DNA of 9,090 bases. It comes from an uncultured Treponema sp. (lineage in GTDB: Bacteria; Spirochaetota; Spirochaetia; Treponematales; Treponemataceae). The notes under the pieces are model-generated. The model had not been told where the DNA came from, did no database searches, and saw nothing but the letters and a program-made list of their open reading frames with translations. Made by a program: the position numbers and the translations under genes. The stretch lies in contig CAKZZK010000340.1 in assembly GCA_937885235.1 (NCBI GenBank), positions 1 through 9,090 of the forward strand. The letters are read 5' to 3'. Below are positions 1 through 7,116 of this stretch, piece after piece. Each line of letters starts with the position of its first letter. Within the stretch, counting starts at the first letter, position 1.

Positions 1-13
1 GGGGTGCATACAA

Positions 14-51
14 AGACAAGGGCTCTCACGAACCCTTGCCTCCCTTTTTTT
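14..51 (+). terminator. Rho-independent terminator-like hairpin
   Basis: The arms CAAGGG (17-22) and CCCTTG (33-38) pair perfectly around a 10-base loop. The stem can extend outward past one mismatch to 14-41. A run of seven T follows at 45-51. It probably ends transcription of a gene left of the window and separates it from the glycosyltransferase operon. The spacer of a few bases between stem and T run makes it less than ideal. Confidence 0.5.
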
Positions 52-67
52 AACCTAAACCTTAACT

Positions 68-799
68 ATGAAAAAATTATTATTTTTCCGAGTGCAAATT
101 TCAGAAAATAAGTTCGTATTTCAAAATTATTTCAAGTTTTTTTTCAAAAAAAGTCTTTTTGAACTCTCTTTTATTGGAAATGTACTCTTTCTTGCCGCAG
201 CTGTGAAAAACGCCCCGCTCCACAGGCATTTTTTACCTGCACTTTTCAATTTTTGCGGTTTTCTGCTGACCTTTCTTGTAATTGTTTTACCGGGAAATGC
301 TTACGGAAATTATTCAATGGCACTTATCCCCTTCATGTTTTTACCATTTGCATTTGCCTTCCATTTGCTGGAGGATGCCATCGGCTCTAAAGAGCGGTGC
401 TTTCTGGCGTATCTTTGCATAGGCATGATGGGAATCCTCTTTCTGCCGCTCGCACACAGCTGGCTGAAGGGCATCAAAGCAAGGCGAAAGCCTGACTATT
501 CTGTACAGCTTGTAAACTATGTCTGCAATACTACAGCCCCCTCTGAAAAGATAATTGTCGATGGAAATGAGTGCTGGATTTATAATGCCGCCAATCGTTT
601 TGCGGTGTCAAAATTTGCCTACCGCCCCATTCCCATGACCGAAGCCATGATGCAAAGTTTTAAGATGGATTTACAAAACCGCCCCGCGCTGATAATAAGC
701 AGAAATCCTGATTCAGATATACTGGGCATCCTGCCTGATTATAGGCTCGCAAGGCAGATTGATGAGTATTACATTTTCAGACCACATACAGAGGAGTAA
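68..799 (+). CDS. C-terminal half of a GT-C (GT39/ArnT-like) membrane glycosyltransferase, probably 5'-truncated
   Basis: The 243-residue product has about four hydrophobic segments (near residues 34-48, 55-75, 84-101 and 110-130), then a soluble tail of about 105 residues ending in IDEYYIFRP. This matches the C-terminal part of the 563-residue GT-C protein two genes downstream, which also ends with membrane segments and a soluble tail closing in DTYYVYKRQ. The part that would carry catalysis, with the first periplasmic loop Asp and an HKGP-like motif, is absent. The first 30 or so residues are rich in Lys and Phe, come from very AT-rich DNA, and look like read-through of non-coding sequence. 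No convincing ribosome binding site precedes the ATG. The stop lies 4 bases before the next start, and the next gene's GAGGAG sits within its last codons, so it is still part of the operon. I infer a remnant of a full-length gene. A small accessory membrane protein is the alternative. Confidence 0.6.
   Translation: MKKLLFFRVQISENKFVFQNYFKFFFKKSLFELSFIGNVLFLAAAVKNAPLHRHFLPALFNFCGFLLTFLVIVLPGNAYGNYSMALIPFMFLPFAFAFHLLEDAIGSKERCFLAYLCIGMMGILFLPLAHSWLKGIKARRKPDYSVQLVNYVCNTTAPSEKIIVDGNECWIYNAANRFAVSKFAYRPIPMTEAMMQSFKMDLQNRPALIISRNPDSDILGILPDYRLARQIDEYYIFRPHTEE
791..796 (+). promoter_or_regulatory. Ribosome binding site fixing the GT2 start
   Basis: GAGGAG lies 7 bases before the ATG at 804. This favours 804 over the upstream in-frame TTG at 759 and ATG at 762, which lie inside the previous gene and have no such site. 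Confidence 0.75.
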
Positions 800-803
800 T
801 TTT

Positions 804-1547
804 ATGGAAGAAGATGTGCTGTATATCGTTATCCCTGCATATAATGAAGAGGAGATGATAGAATCTGTTGCACGGGAATGGCATACCGTTGTGCAGAAAG
901 CGGGAGCCGGTTCACGGCTGATTGTTATAAATGATGGCTCAAAGGATTCTACATTAGAAAAATTGCTTTCCTTAAAAGCGGAGCTGCCACAGCTAGAAGT
1001 GCTCAACAAAGAAAATAGCGGGCACGGACCAACGGTGCTTTATGGATACCGCTATGCCCTGGAACGACTGGCATCTTGCAAAGAAGGCTATGTGTTTCAG
1101 ACGGATTCGGACGGACAGACCTTGCCGGCTGAATTCGATGCATTCTGGCAGAAGCGTCATGATTTTGACGTGATAATCGGCTGCAGGAAGCACAGAAAGG
1201 ACGGCTTTTCCCGTGTCATTGTGGCAAAGGTGCTGAAATTTGTGCTTTTTTGCATCTTCCGCGTAAAGGTGGCAGACGCAAACACTCCTTTCCGCCTGAT
1301 GAAAGCGCATATTCTTGAAACATATATTAAAATAATACCGGCAGACTTTAATTTGCCAAACGTGCTCCTTACCGTGCTGTTCAAAAAGTACAAAGTGAAT
1401 ATGGCATTTCTTCCTATTACCTTCAAACCGCGTCAAGGAGGGAAGAATTCCATAAATATTAAGAAGATATGCAAAATCGGCTTGCATGCGGTGAAGAATT
1501 TCAAGATAATAAACAGCGCCTTAGTTCAGTTAGGAGATAGAGAATGA
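804..1547 (+). CDS. GT2 family glycosyltransferase, polyprenyl-phosphate sugar synthase type
   Basis: This 247-residue protein has the GT-A fold signatures of family 2: IPAYNEEE at residues 10-17 (nucleotide binding), NDGS at 43-46, NSGHG at 71-75, and DSDGQ at 101-105 as the metal-binding DxD-type motif. DANTPFRLM (158-166) and the basic FKPRQGGKNSIN (207-218) follow, as in DPM1-like enzymes that move a sugar from a nucleotide donor to a polyprenyl phosphate. It has no C-terminal membrane segments, so it probably acts on the cytoplasmic face as a peripheral protein. It overlaps the next gene by ATGA. That gene encodes a GT-C enzyme of the kind that uses polyprenyl-phosphate sugars, so the two probably work in sequence in glycan or lipooligosaccharide modification. 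The sugar cannot be told from the sequence. Confidence 0.9.
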   Translation: MEEDVLYIVIPAYNEEEMIESVAREWHTVVQKAGAGSRLIVINDGSKDSTLEKLLSLKAELPQLEVLNKENSGHGPTVLYGYRYALERLASCKEGYVFQTDSDGQTLPAEFDAFWQKRHDFDVIIGCRKHRKDGFSRVIVAKVLKFVLFCIFRVKVADANTPFRLMKAHILETYIKIIPADFNLPNVLLTVLFKKYKVNMAFLPITFKPRQGGKNSINIKKICKIGLHAVKNFKIINSALVQLGDRE

Positions 1548-3235
1548 CAAAGAAAAAGAAGATTGCCTGCGCAGTGTGGGCGGCGCTTGTTGCTGCAACC
1601 TTGATTGTATTGATTCCGCCGGTACAGAATATGCTGATTCATTTCATTCTTTCTGTCAGCAACACCCGCTATGAAGCCTCTCGCTGGCAGCAGCGCTTTC
1701 ATTCTTTTGCCATCAGACCGCTGATTGTCCTTATCATCGTGCCCCTCTATATTCTGCATTTTCCCTCACACAAAGCGGATGTGGACGACGAGGGGGAGCA
1801 CAACGTGTTTTTCATCCTTGCCGTCCTGTTTGCCGCCTGTTTCTGTGTTTTGTCTTTCTGCACGACCTCGTCATTTCTCTACCGCTACAATACATGGGAC
1901 GATCCGAATACCTTCCTTACCATGGGCAAGGGGCTTGTCCTTGGCAAGGTGCCTTACAGAGACCTGTATGACCACAAGGGGCCGCTGCTGTGGTTTATCC
2001 ATGCGGCTGCCTACTTGCTGTCGCGGCATACATTCCACGGCGGCTTTATCATGGAAGTGCTTTTCGCCACGTTTTTTTCCTATTTTGCCTATAAAGCAGT
2101 CAGGCTCTTCACTTCAAAATCGGTGCTGTTTGTCTTCCCCCTCGTCGGTGCGCTCATCTATGCCGCGTACAACATATCATGGGGAGATACTGCGGAAGAG
2201 TTTTCCATACCGTTCTTTATGTACGCGCTGTATGTTTCCGCAAAGCATCTCAAGCAGAAGACGGACTATAGCGGGCAGGAGCTGTTTTTTACCGGCGTCT
2301 GCTGCGGCTGCGTGCTGTGGATAAAATACACCTGCCTTGGCTTTTTCATAGGCTGGATTTTTGTTCCCCTGTATGTGTACATACGCGAAAAGAAATTTGC
2401 CGCGCTTGGAATGTGCATCTTGTGCTTTATCCTCGGCATTATCGCTTCTGCGCTTCCCTACTTTATCTATTTTGGCTGGCATCACGCCATAAAGGACTGG
2501 TTTACCGTTTATTTCTACCATAATATGTTTCTGTATACGCCATCGTCAGAAAAGCTGGGTTTGCTTGCCATCATAAAGAACTGCATAAAGCCATTCCCCT
2601 ATCTGTGCCATAAAATCTTCTTCATTACGCTTTTCACCGCAATGAGTTTCTATTTTCTCTGGAAGGAAAATGAAAAACGGCTGCTTGCCGCCCTGTGTTT
2701 TTCCCTGCTGTTTTCGTATTTCTTTGTCTTTTTCTTGAACAGGCAGTCTCCCTATTCGTCATTTGTGCTGAACATATACGTCATATTTGCCATAGTTCCC
2801 CTGAACCGTTTTCTCTCCCGTGTTCCCGAAAACAAGAGAAAATATGCCCTGGCAGCAAGTTTTGTTTTTTCTGCGGCTTTCTGCCTGCTGACCTATCGGG
2901 AAATCGGACGAATGAAGATAAAGCGGGAGGAAATGCCTCAGTATCAATTCAGGGAAATTGCAAAGACGGTGCCTTCTCCCTCTCTGCTGACTTACAAATT
3001 TGCAGATACCGGCTTTTACACGCTTGCGGATATCCTTCCCAGCTGCAAGTATTTTTCTGAAACCGCTATGCCGCTGCCGGAGCAGGACGAGGTGCGGGAT
3101 TACTATGTCCAGAATGCTATGACGGATTTCGTCATCACCCTGCATCCCCTCGACCTTCCCCGCTATGAACTTCACGCAGTGCTCCATGACCCCTACGATG
3201 ACGAAGACACATACTATGTCTACAAACGGCAATAA
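1544..3235 (+). CDS. GT-C fold membrane glycosyltransferase, ArnT/GT39-like
   Basis: The 563-residue protein is very hydrophobic, with roughly a dozen membrane segments starting near residues 8-28, 54-73 and 88-108, and a soluble C-terminal tail from about residue 460. The loop after the third segment has YNTWDDPNTF (115-124), with the acidic pair expected of the catalytic first external loop of GT-C enzymes, then GKVPYRDLYDHKGPLLW (134-150), the usual Y.D..HKGP signature. Family members take sugar from a polyprenyl-phosphate donor on the outer face of the cytoplasmic membrane. The start is supported by AGGAG at 1532-1536, 7 bases upstream, and by the ATGA overlap with the GT2 gene, which suggests translational coupling. 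It is the last gene of the operon; the repeat and hairpin region follows within 50 bases. Acceptor and sugar are unknown. Confidence 0.85.
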   Translation: MTKKKKIACAVWAALVAATLIVLIPPVQNMLIHFILSVSNTRYEASRWQQRFHSFAIRPLIVLIIVPLYILHFPSHKADVDDEGEHNVFFILAVLFAACFCVLSFCTTSSFLYRYNTWDDPNTFLTMGKGLVLGKVPYRDLYDHKGPLLWFIHAAAYLLSRHTFHGGFIMEVLFATFFSYFAYKAVRLFTSKSVLFVFPLVGALIYAAYNISWGDTAEEFSIPFFMYALYVSAKHLKQKTDYSGQELFFTGVCCGCVLWIKYTCLGFFIGWIFVPLYVYIREKKFAALGMCILCFILGIIASALPYFIYFGWHHAIKDWFTVYFYHNMFLYTPSSEKLGLLAIIKNCIKPFPYLCHKIFFITLFTAMSFYFLWKENEKRLLAALCFSLLFSYFFVFFLNRQSPYSSFVLNIYVIFAIVPLNRFLSRVPENKRKYALAASFVFSAAFCLLTYREIGRMKIKREEMPQYQFREIAKTVPSPSLLTYKFADTGFYTLADILPSCKYFSETAMPLPEQDEVRDYYVQNAMTDFVITLHPLDLPRYELHAVLHDPYDDEDTYYVYKRQ

Positions 3236-3280
3236 AATTCGATTTCGTGCTTGTCCAGAGCCATATAATCTGCTATCGGG

Positions 3281-3456
3281 CGGTAAATTTTTCCCGTATC
3301 GGTAAGTACGGATTTTTTTGCCGCCCGTACAGACTTTCCTGTACGGACGGCAAATTTTTCTGTATCGGTAAGTACGGATTTTTTTTCGGACGTATAGACT
3401 TTTCTGTACGGACGGCAAATTTTTTCGTATCGGTAAGTAAAATTTTTCCGTATCGG
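3281..3456. repeat. Imperfect 65-67 bp tandem repeat array between convergent genes
   Basis: Unit A runs 3281-3347 (67 bp), unit B 3348-3412 (65 bp), and a partial unit C begins at 3413, with a short fourth trace around 3440-3456. Each unit begins CGG(T/C)AAATTTTT, then GTATCGGTAAGTA with a T-rich stretch; in the full units a CTGTACGGA end closes the unit. The core GTATCGGTAAGTA is identical at 3296, 3362 and 3427, and GTATCGG recurs at 3450. The unit lengths are not multiples of three, so the phase shifts from copy to copy. That argues against a coding repeat, although several frames stay open by chance. It fills the 239 bp gap between the ends of the GT-C gene and the minus-strand DUF3737 gene. 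Confidence 0.85.
3317..3359 (+). terminator. Strong hairpin within the repeat array, likely terminator of the glycosyltransferase operon
   Basis: The arms GCCGCCCGTACAG (3320-3332) and CTGTACGGACGGC (3339-3351) pair over 13 positions with one mismatch around the loop ACTTTC. Flanking TTT and AAA lengthen the stem by three pairs. TTTTT follows at 3355-3359. The orientation suits termination of the + strand operon ending at 3235. The matching part of unit B (near 3391-3412) forms only a weaker hairpin of about seven pairs. Confidence 0.55.
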
Positions 3457-3474
3457 CAGCAATACCGACGGGAA

Positions 3475-4323
3475 CTAGTGCCTGCAGATAATCTCAGTCT
3501 TGTTTGTCCCGATGACGCTTTCCTCCAGAATGATCTGCCCTATGCAGTCAGTCTCGATTTTGCCGCCGAGGGGATTTTTCACGCTGTCTATTGTCCCACG
3601 TACACTTGCCTGGACAGTGCTGCGCTCAAAGGCAAGGTCGCAGCCTTCCATCGTGCAGTTTTCGAGGACGAGGTTCTTGCAGTAGCAGAACGGCTGGGTT
3701 CCGCTGATGCGGCAGTTTATGAGCGTGAGGTTCTCGGAATACCAGCCGAGGTACTCGCCTTTGACCACGCTGTCGCGCACGGTGACGTTTTTTATATGCC
3801 AGAATGCATCCTTCGTGTCCAGCTCGGAATCCGCAATTTCAATGTTGCTGCAATACTGGAACGAATACTTTCCCTTCATCTTGAGTCCTGCAATCTTCGC
3901 GCCGTCCACCTCAAAAAAGGGATATACAGAGCCTTCGATTGTTACGTTTTCCACAGAAAGATTGCGGCATTTCCAGATGAACTCTTCTGAATTGACGGTA
4001 CTGTTTTTCAGCGTGATGCCGTCACACTCCCGCAAAGCCTTGATTCCATTCATACGGCACGAGTCAATCACAATGCCCTTGTCATACCACAGGGCGGCGC
4101 GGCAGTTTTGCGTAAGCTCACAGCCGGAGATTTCCGCATCTGCCACATGCCAGAACGGATAGCGCAGGTTCATAAGGCAGCCACGAACCTTTATGTCCGA
4201 TGCCTCTTTAAGGGCGGATTCCCCGTCAGCGGGTCCATCAAACTTGCAGTTTTCAACAAGAGCCCCGTGCGCCGCATACAAAGCCCGCTCTTCATCAAAA
4301 GTCTGATTGCGGTATTCCATCAT
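3475..4323 (-). CDS. DUF3737 family protein, predicted right-handed beta-helix
   Basis: The 282-residue protein shows about nine repeats of roughly 19-22 residues. Each begins with an aromatic-rich turn and ends in a short beta strand, for example FWHVADAEISGCEL (57-70), LWYDKGIVIDSCRM (78-91), FFEVDGAKIAGLKM (136-149), FWHIKNVTVRDSVV (174-187) and GWYSENLTLINCRI (193-206). This fits a beta-helix, and the N-terminal NQTFDEERALY matches what I recall of DUF3737. There is no signal peptide or membrane segment, so it is probably cytoplasmic. It is Cys-rich, with many Cys at equivalent positions of the repeats. The function is unknown; carbohydrate-related or scaffold roles are only guesses from the fold. 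The start is supported by AAGGAGG 5 bases before the ATG at 4323; a second ATG follows immediately at 4320. It is transcribed divergently from the aminotransferase. Confidence 0.85.
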   Translation of the reverse strand: MMEYRNQTFDEERALYAAHGALVENCKFDGPADGESALKEASDIKVRGCLMNLRYPFWHVADAEISGCELTQNCRAALWYDKGIVIDSCRMNGIKALRECDGITLKNSTVNSEEFIWKCRNLSVENVTIEGSVYPFFEVDGAKIAGLKMKGKYSFQYCSNIEIADSELDTKDAFWHIKNVTVRDSVVKGEYLGWYSENLTLINCRISGTQPFCYCKNLVLENCTMEGCDLAFERSTVQASVRGTIDSVKNPLGGKIETDCIGQIILEESVIGTNKTEIICRH

Positions 4324-4378
4324 CTCGGCCTCCTTGCATTTCCGGTATTTTCTGCCACCAAATATAGCAATAAAGCCG

Positions 4379-4384
4379 ATTATA
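4379..4384 (-). promoter_or_regulatory. -10 element of the DUF3737 promoter
   Basis: The minus strand reads a perfect TATAAT here. Transcription would begin about 50 bases before the ATG at 4323 and include the AAGGAGG site. No good -35 hexamer is seen 16-18 bases upstream, so this may be a promoter helped by an activator, or a chance match in AT-rich DNA. Confidence 0.45.
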
Positions 4385-4444
4385 CGGCAAATCAGTGTTC
4401 ATACATAAAAATTGCATAAATATACAAATTTCTTGCGGCTTTTC

Positions 4445-4473
4445 TTGACATTCGCCCCCGTTTGCAACATACT
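4445..4473 (+). promoter_or_regulatory. Sigma70-type promoter for the aminotransferase, implying a near-leaderless mRNA
   Basis: A perfect TTGACA at 4445-4450 is followed after exactly 17 bases by CATACT at 4468-4473 (four of six consensus bases). Initiation would fall near 4480, two or three bases before the ATG at 4483. There is no Shine-Dalgarno sequence before that ATG. An upstream in-frame TTG at 4462 lies inside the promoter spacer and is therefore unlikely to be the start. Confidence 0.55.
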
Positions 4474-4482
4474 GTAGTCACT

Positions 4483-5775
4483 ATGATAACGCCATTAGCA
4501 AAAGAGTTAAACGATATGCTTGCGGGCACCACGCCCGGCAGCCTTCTTTCAGATCTGGGACAGCGACTGTATTTTCCCAAAGGAATCATAGCCCAGAGCG
4601 GCGAAGCCAAAAAGCTTGGCAAGACGGCAAACGGCACCATCGGCATGACCGTGATTGACGGAAGTCCTGCCGTGTTGCCTGCCATCCACAAGATAGTGCC
4701 CGGACTGGATTCCCGGGAGCTGGTGGCGTATGCACCTACCGCAGGCAATCCAGACTTGCGGGAAGCTTGGAAACAGAATATCCTCAAGAAAAATCCCTCG
4801 CTCAAAGACAAGGCGTTTTCCCTGCCCGTGCTGGTGCCGGGGCTGACGGCGGGCATTTCATATCTTGCAGACCTCTTCCTTGACGAGACAAAACCTCTCG
4901 TTGCGGCAGACCCCTCATGGGACAACTACGTGCTCATCGCGGGCGCGCGGAGGGGGGCGGGCTACGTGCAGTTTCCCATGTTTGCGGAGGGACGCTTTAA
5001 CATCGCAGGCTTTGAAAAAACGCTCTGCGAGCAGGCAAAGTCTGGCACCGTGCGCGTGCTGCTGAATTTTCCGCAGAACCCTTCCGGCTACAGCCCCACC
5101 GCCGATGAAGCCCGGCAGATTGTCCAGATTATCAAAAAGCTTGCCGACGGCGGCACCAAGTTCCTCGTGTGCTGCGATGATGCTTACTTCGGACTTGATT
5201 ACGAGGAAAACATCGAAAAGCAGTCTCTCTTCGCCTACCTTGCAGACATCAGCCCCAACGTGCTGGCAGCAAAGATAGACGGGCCGACGAAGGAAGACTT
5301 TGTCTGGGGCTTCCGCTGCGGCTTTATCAGCTTTGCATGCAAGGGGCTGAGCGATGTGCAGTATGACGCGCTTGTGAAAAAGCTCATGGGGGCAATCCGC
5401 TCCTCTGTAAGCTGTGCCTCCACGCCCCCCCAGTCGCTCCTCTTACGGGCATTTGCCGATCCAGAGATTGAAAAGCAGAAGGAAGCATTCCGCCTCGTGC
5501 TGGAAAAGCGCTACAAGCTTGTCAAAGAATTCGTCAGCAGCCACCAGAGCAAGGCGATAGAAGCGCTGCCCTTTAACTCAGGTTACTTTATGGCGTTCCA
5601 CACCAAGAACATAAACGCAGAACTTTTGCGCCAGAAGTTGCTAAAAGAGCGGGGAATTGGTACAATATCGATTGACGATTGCACGCTTCGCGTTGCTTTC
5701 AGCAGTCTTGAAGAGGATAAAATCAATATTGTATACAAAGCTATCTACGACACTGCGGAAGAACTCGCAGGGTAA
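4483..5775 (+). CDS. PLP-dependent aminotransferase, class I/II
   Basis: The 430-residue fold type I PLP enzyme keeps the expected residues: NFPQNPSG at 195-202 with the cofactor-binding Asn at 199, DDAYFG at 232-237 with Asp 232 and Tyr 235 contacting the PLP ring, the likely Schiff-base Lys 270 in GPTKEDFVWGFRCGF, Arg 278 in the same motif, and Arg 403 in TLRVAF as the likely substrate carboxylate anchor. YAPTAGNPDLREAW (83-96) is the usual N-terminal substrate-loop motif. It should be cytoplasmic and transfer an amino group between an amino acid and a 2-oxo acid. The substrate is not clear; I recall close Treponema homologues named only as class I/II aminotransferases. I chose ATG 4483 because MITPLAKELND fits those homologues and the promoter excludes the TTG at 4462. 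ATG 4516 is a less likely alternative. The following gene starts at or before the stop. Confidence 0.92.
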   Translation: MITPLAKELNDMLAGTTPGSLLSDLGQRLYFPKGIIAQSGEAKKLGKTANGTIGMTVIDGSPAVLPAIHKIVPGLDSRELVAYAPTAGNPDLREAWKQNILKKNPSLKDKAFSLPVLVPGLTAGISYLADLFLDETKPLVAADPSWDNYVLIAGARRGAGYVQFPMFAEGRFNIAGFEKTLCEQAKSGTVRVLLNFPQNPSGYSPTADEARQIVQIIKKLADGGTKFLVCCDDAYFGLDYEENIEKQSLFAYLADISPNVLAAKIDGPTKEDFVWGFRCGFISFACKGLSDVQYDALVKKLMGAIRSSVSCASTPPQSLLLRAFADPEIEKQKEAFRLVLEKRYKLVKEFVSSHQSKAIEALPFNSGYFMAFHTKNINAELLRQKLLKERGIGTISIDDCTLRVAFSSLEEDKINIVYKAIYDTAEELAG

Positions 5776-5797
5776 AAAAAATAGAAAACCACACTGC

Positions 5798-7057
5798 ATG
5801 CTGGCGGCACTGCTCGCGCTGTTTGCCGCCGGCGTGAGCAGTGCCGCCCTCTCCTGTTCCTCCTGGCTGGAGAGAGACAATCCTATTGTCATCTGGACAG
5901 ACAACGCGGAATTTGCCTCCTGCATGGAACTGTTCAACAGCATGCACGAAGCAAACGCCGTCATCGTCTACAAAAAAGACCCCGCCCGCTCCCTGCCTCC
6001 CGCAAAGGATGAACTGCCTCCAGACCTCATCGTGTCTCCCTGGCTGAGCGGCACAAAGCTCCGCCGTAATTTTGCGCCTGTAGACTATGCATTTGGCGAC
6101 AAAAAGCTTAAACGGGAGGCTTTTTACGAAAAGCTCCTTGACTACGGCAGGGCGGAAGACAGGCAGTACCTCCTGCCCGTGAGCTTCAACCTTCCCGCAA
6201 TGGTCTTCAACGAAAAAAATGCCTCGTTCATCGGGGATGACCACATCCTCACGATAGAAGCCATCAAGGAAGCTTCCGCCGCTTTCACCGTGAAAGATGA
6301 GAAAAGCGGCGCCTATACCGCCATGGGTTTTGCCCCCTCGTGGAACACGGATTTTGTGTATCAGGTGACGAAGCTCAAAAACACCGGCTACGAAGCAAAA
6401 GATGCTTCGTTTTCCTACGATGAAGAGGCTCTGAAAGCCGCCGTCAACGAAATGCGCAACTGGACGGGTGCGTACAACACGGACACGCAGATGGAGCAAA
6501 GCTTTCAGTTCAAGTACCTGTATATGCCGGAGTACAAGCAGCTTGTCGGCGACCGCTGCCTTTTCACCTATATGAGCAGCAGCGAATTCTTCACGCTGCT
6601 CAGGAATTCCACGCCGGACCTTTCCTTCCGCTGGCTTTCCGACGGACAGCGCACGATGATTGCCGATGACTGCGTATACCTCGGGCTGTACCGCCATGCC
6701 CGCAGTCCCCGGAAAGCACAGCTGTTTATCCAGTGGTTCTTCACGGAGTCAACCCAAAGGCAGCTGCTTGAGCGCTCGCGGAATATGAAGCTTGATACGG
6801 AGGGCTTCGGCATAGCGGGGGGCTTTTCTTCCCTCAAGAACGTCACGAACAGAATTTTTCCAAGCTACTACCGCGAGCTTTTGGGAAACCTGCCTGCGGA
6901 AGAATACCTTGAGATGCCCGCCGTCCTTCCCGTCCGCTGGCAGTCAATAAAGCGGCGCGTCCTCCTTCCCTACCTTGCCGAAGCTGTCAACACAAACGCG
7001 GAGCCTTCCAAAACGCTGGAAGAGCGCATTGAAGAATGGAACAGGCAGGCAGAATAG
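5798..7057 (+). CDS. Extracellular solute-binding-like lipoprotein (family 1 type)
   Basis: Read from ATG 5798, the product is 419 residues. It opens with a hydrophobic stretch ending in AALSC (16-20), a lipobox of the loose spirochete kind, so Cys 20 would be lipidated. VIWTDNAEFASCMELFN (31-47), PDLIVSPWLSG (75-85), YLLPVSFNLPAMVFN (124-138) and the late FIQWFFTE segment are typical of sugar-type ABC transporter binding proteins. No permease or ATPase gene is adjacent, so the ligand and partner are unknown. The start is uncertain. The ATG has no ribosome binding site and gives a signal peptide without basic residues. A TTG at 5729, inside the aminotransferase gene and 11 bases after AAGAGG, would give 442 residues with a basic N-region (KKNRK). 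Close spacing suggests co-transcription with the aminotransferase. No terminator separates them. Confidence 0.8.
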   Translation: MLAALLALFAAGVSSAALSCSSWLERDNPIVIWTDNAEFASCMELFNSMHEANAVIVYKKDPARSLPPAKDELPPDLIVSPWLSGTKLRRNFAPVDYAFGDKKLKREAFYEKLLDYGRAEDRQYLLPVSFNLPAMVFNEKNASFIGDDHILTIEAIKEASAAFTVKDEKSGAYTAMGFAPSWNTDFVYQVTKLKNTGYEAKDASFSYDEEALKAAVNEMRNWTGAYNTDTQMEQSFQFKYLYMPEYKQLVGDRCLFTYMSSSEFFTLLRNSTPDLSFRWLSDGQRTMIADDCVYLGLYRHARSPRKAQLFIQWFFTESTQRQLLERSRNMKLDTEGFGIAGGFSSLKNVTNRIFPSYYRELLGNLPAEEYLEMPAVLPVRWQSIKRRVLLPYLAEAVNTNAEPSKTLEERIEEWNRQAE

Positions 7058-7116
7058 CTTTGATTTTGTTAAACTAGTTTTCAGTGCTGCCCGATAATAA
7101 AAGTGAGGGTAGCAAT

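Noticed and set aside
3220..3462. Minus-strand open frame through the repeat array, with KSVLTDT-type repeats
   Set aside because: The repeat units are 65 and 67 bp, so the reading phase changes from copy to copy, and several frames are open at once. There is no ribosome site, and the frame overlaps the end of the GT-C gene.
3449..3473. Possible hairpin CCGT..CGG / CCGACGG as terminator of the minus-strand DUF3737 gene
   Set aside because: The stem has a two-base bulge and only seven pairs. On the minus strand it is followed by A rather than T residues.
3247..3990. Plus-strand frame of 247 codons opposite the DUF3737 gene
   Set aside because: It is antisense to a well-supported gene with a regular beta-helix repeat. 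Its own translation lacks any recognisable domain or ribosome site.
5741..6697. Minus-strand frame of 318 codons
   Set aside because: It is antisense to the solute-binding lipoprotein, which has a signal peptide and family motifs. GC-rich third positions of the real gene keep this frame open.
7071..7080. 10 bp palindrome AAACTAGTTT between lipoprotein and hypothetical gene
   Set aside because: It is too short to be a terminator, has no T run after it, and is a single copy. It could be an operator, but nothing else supports that.
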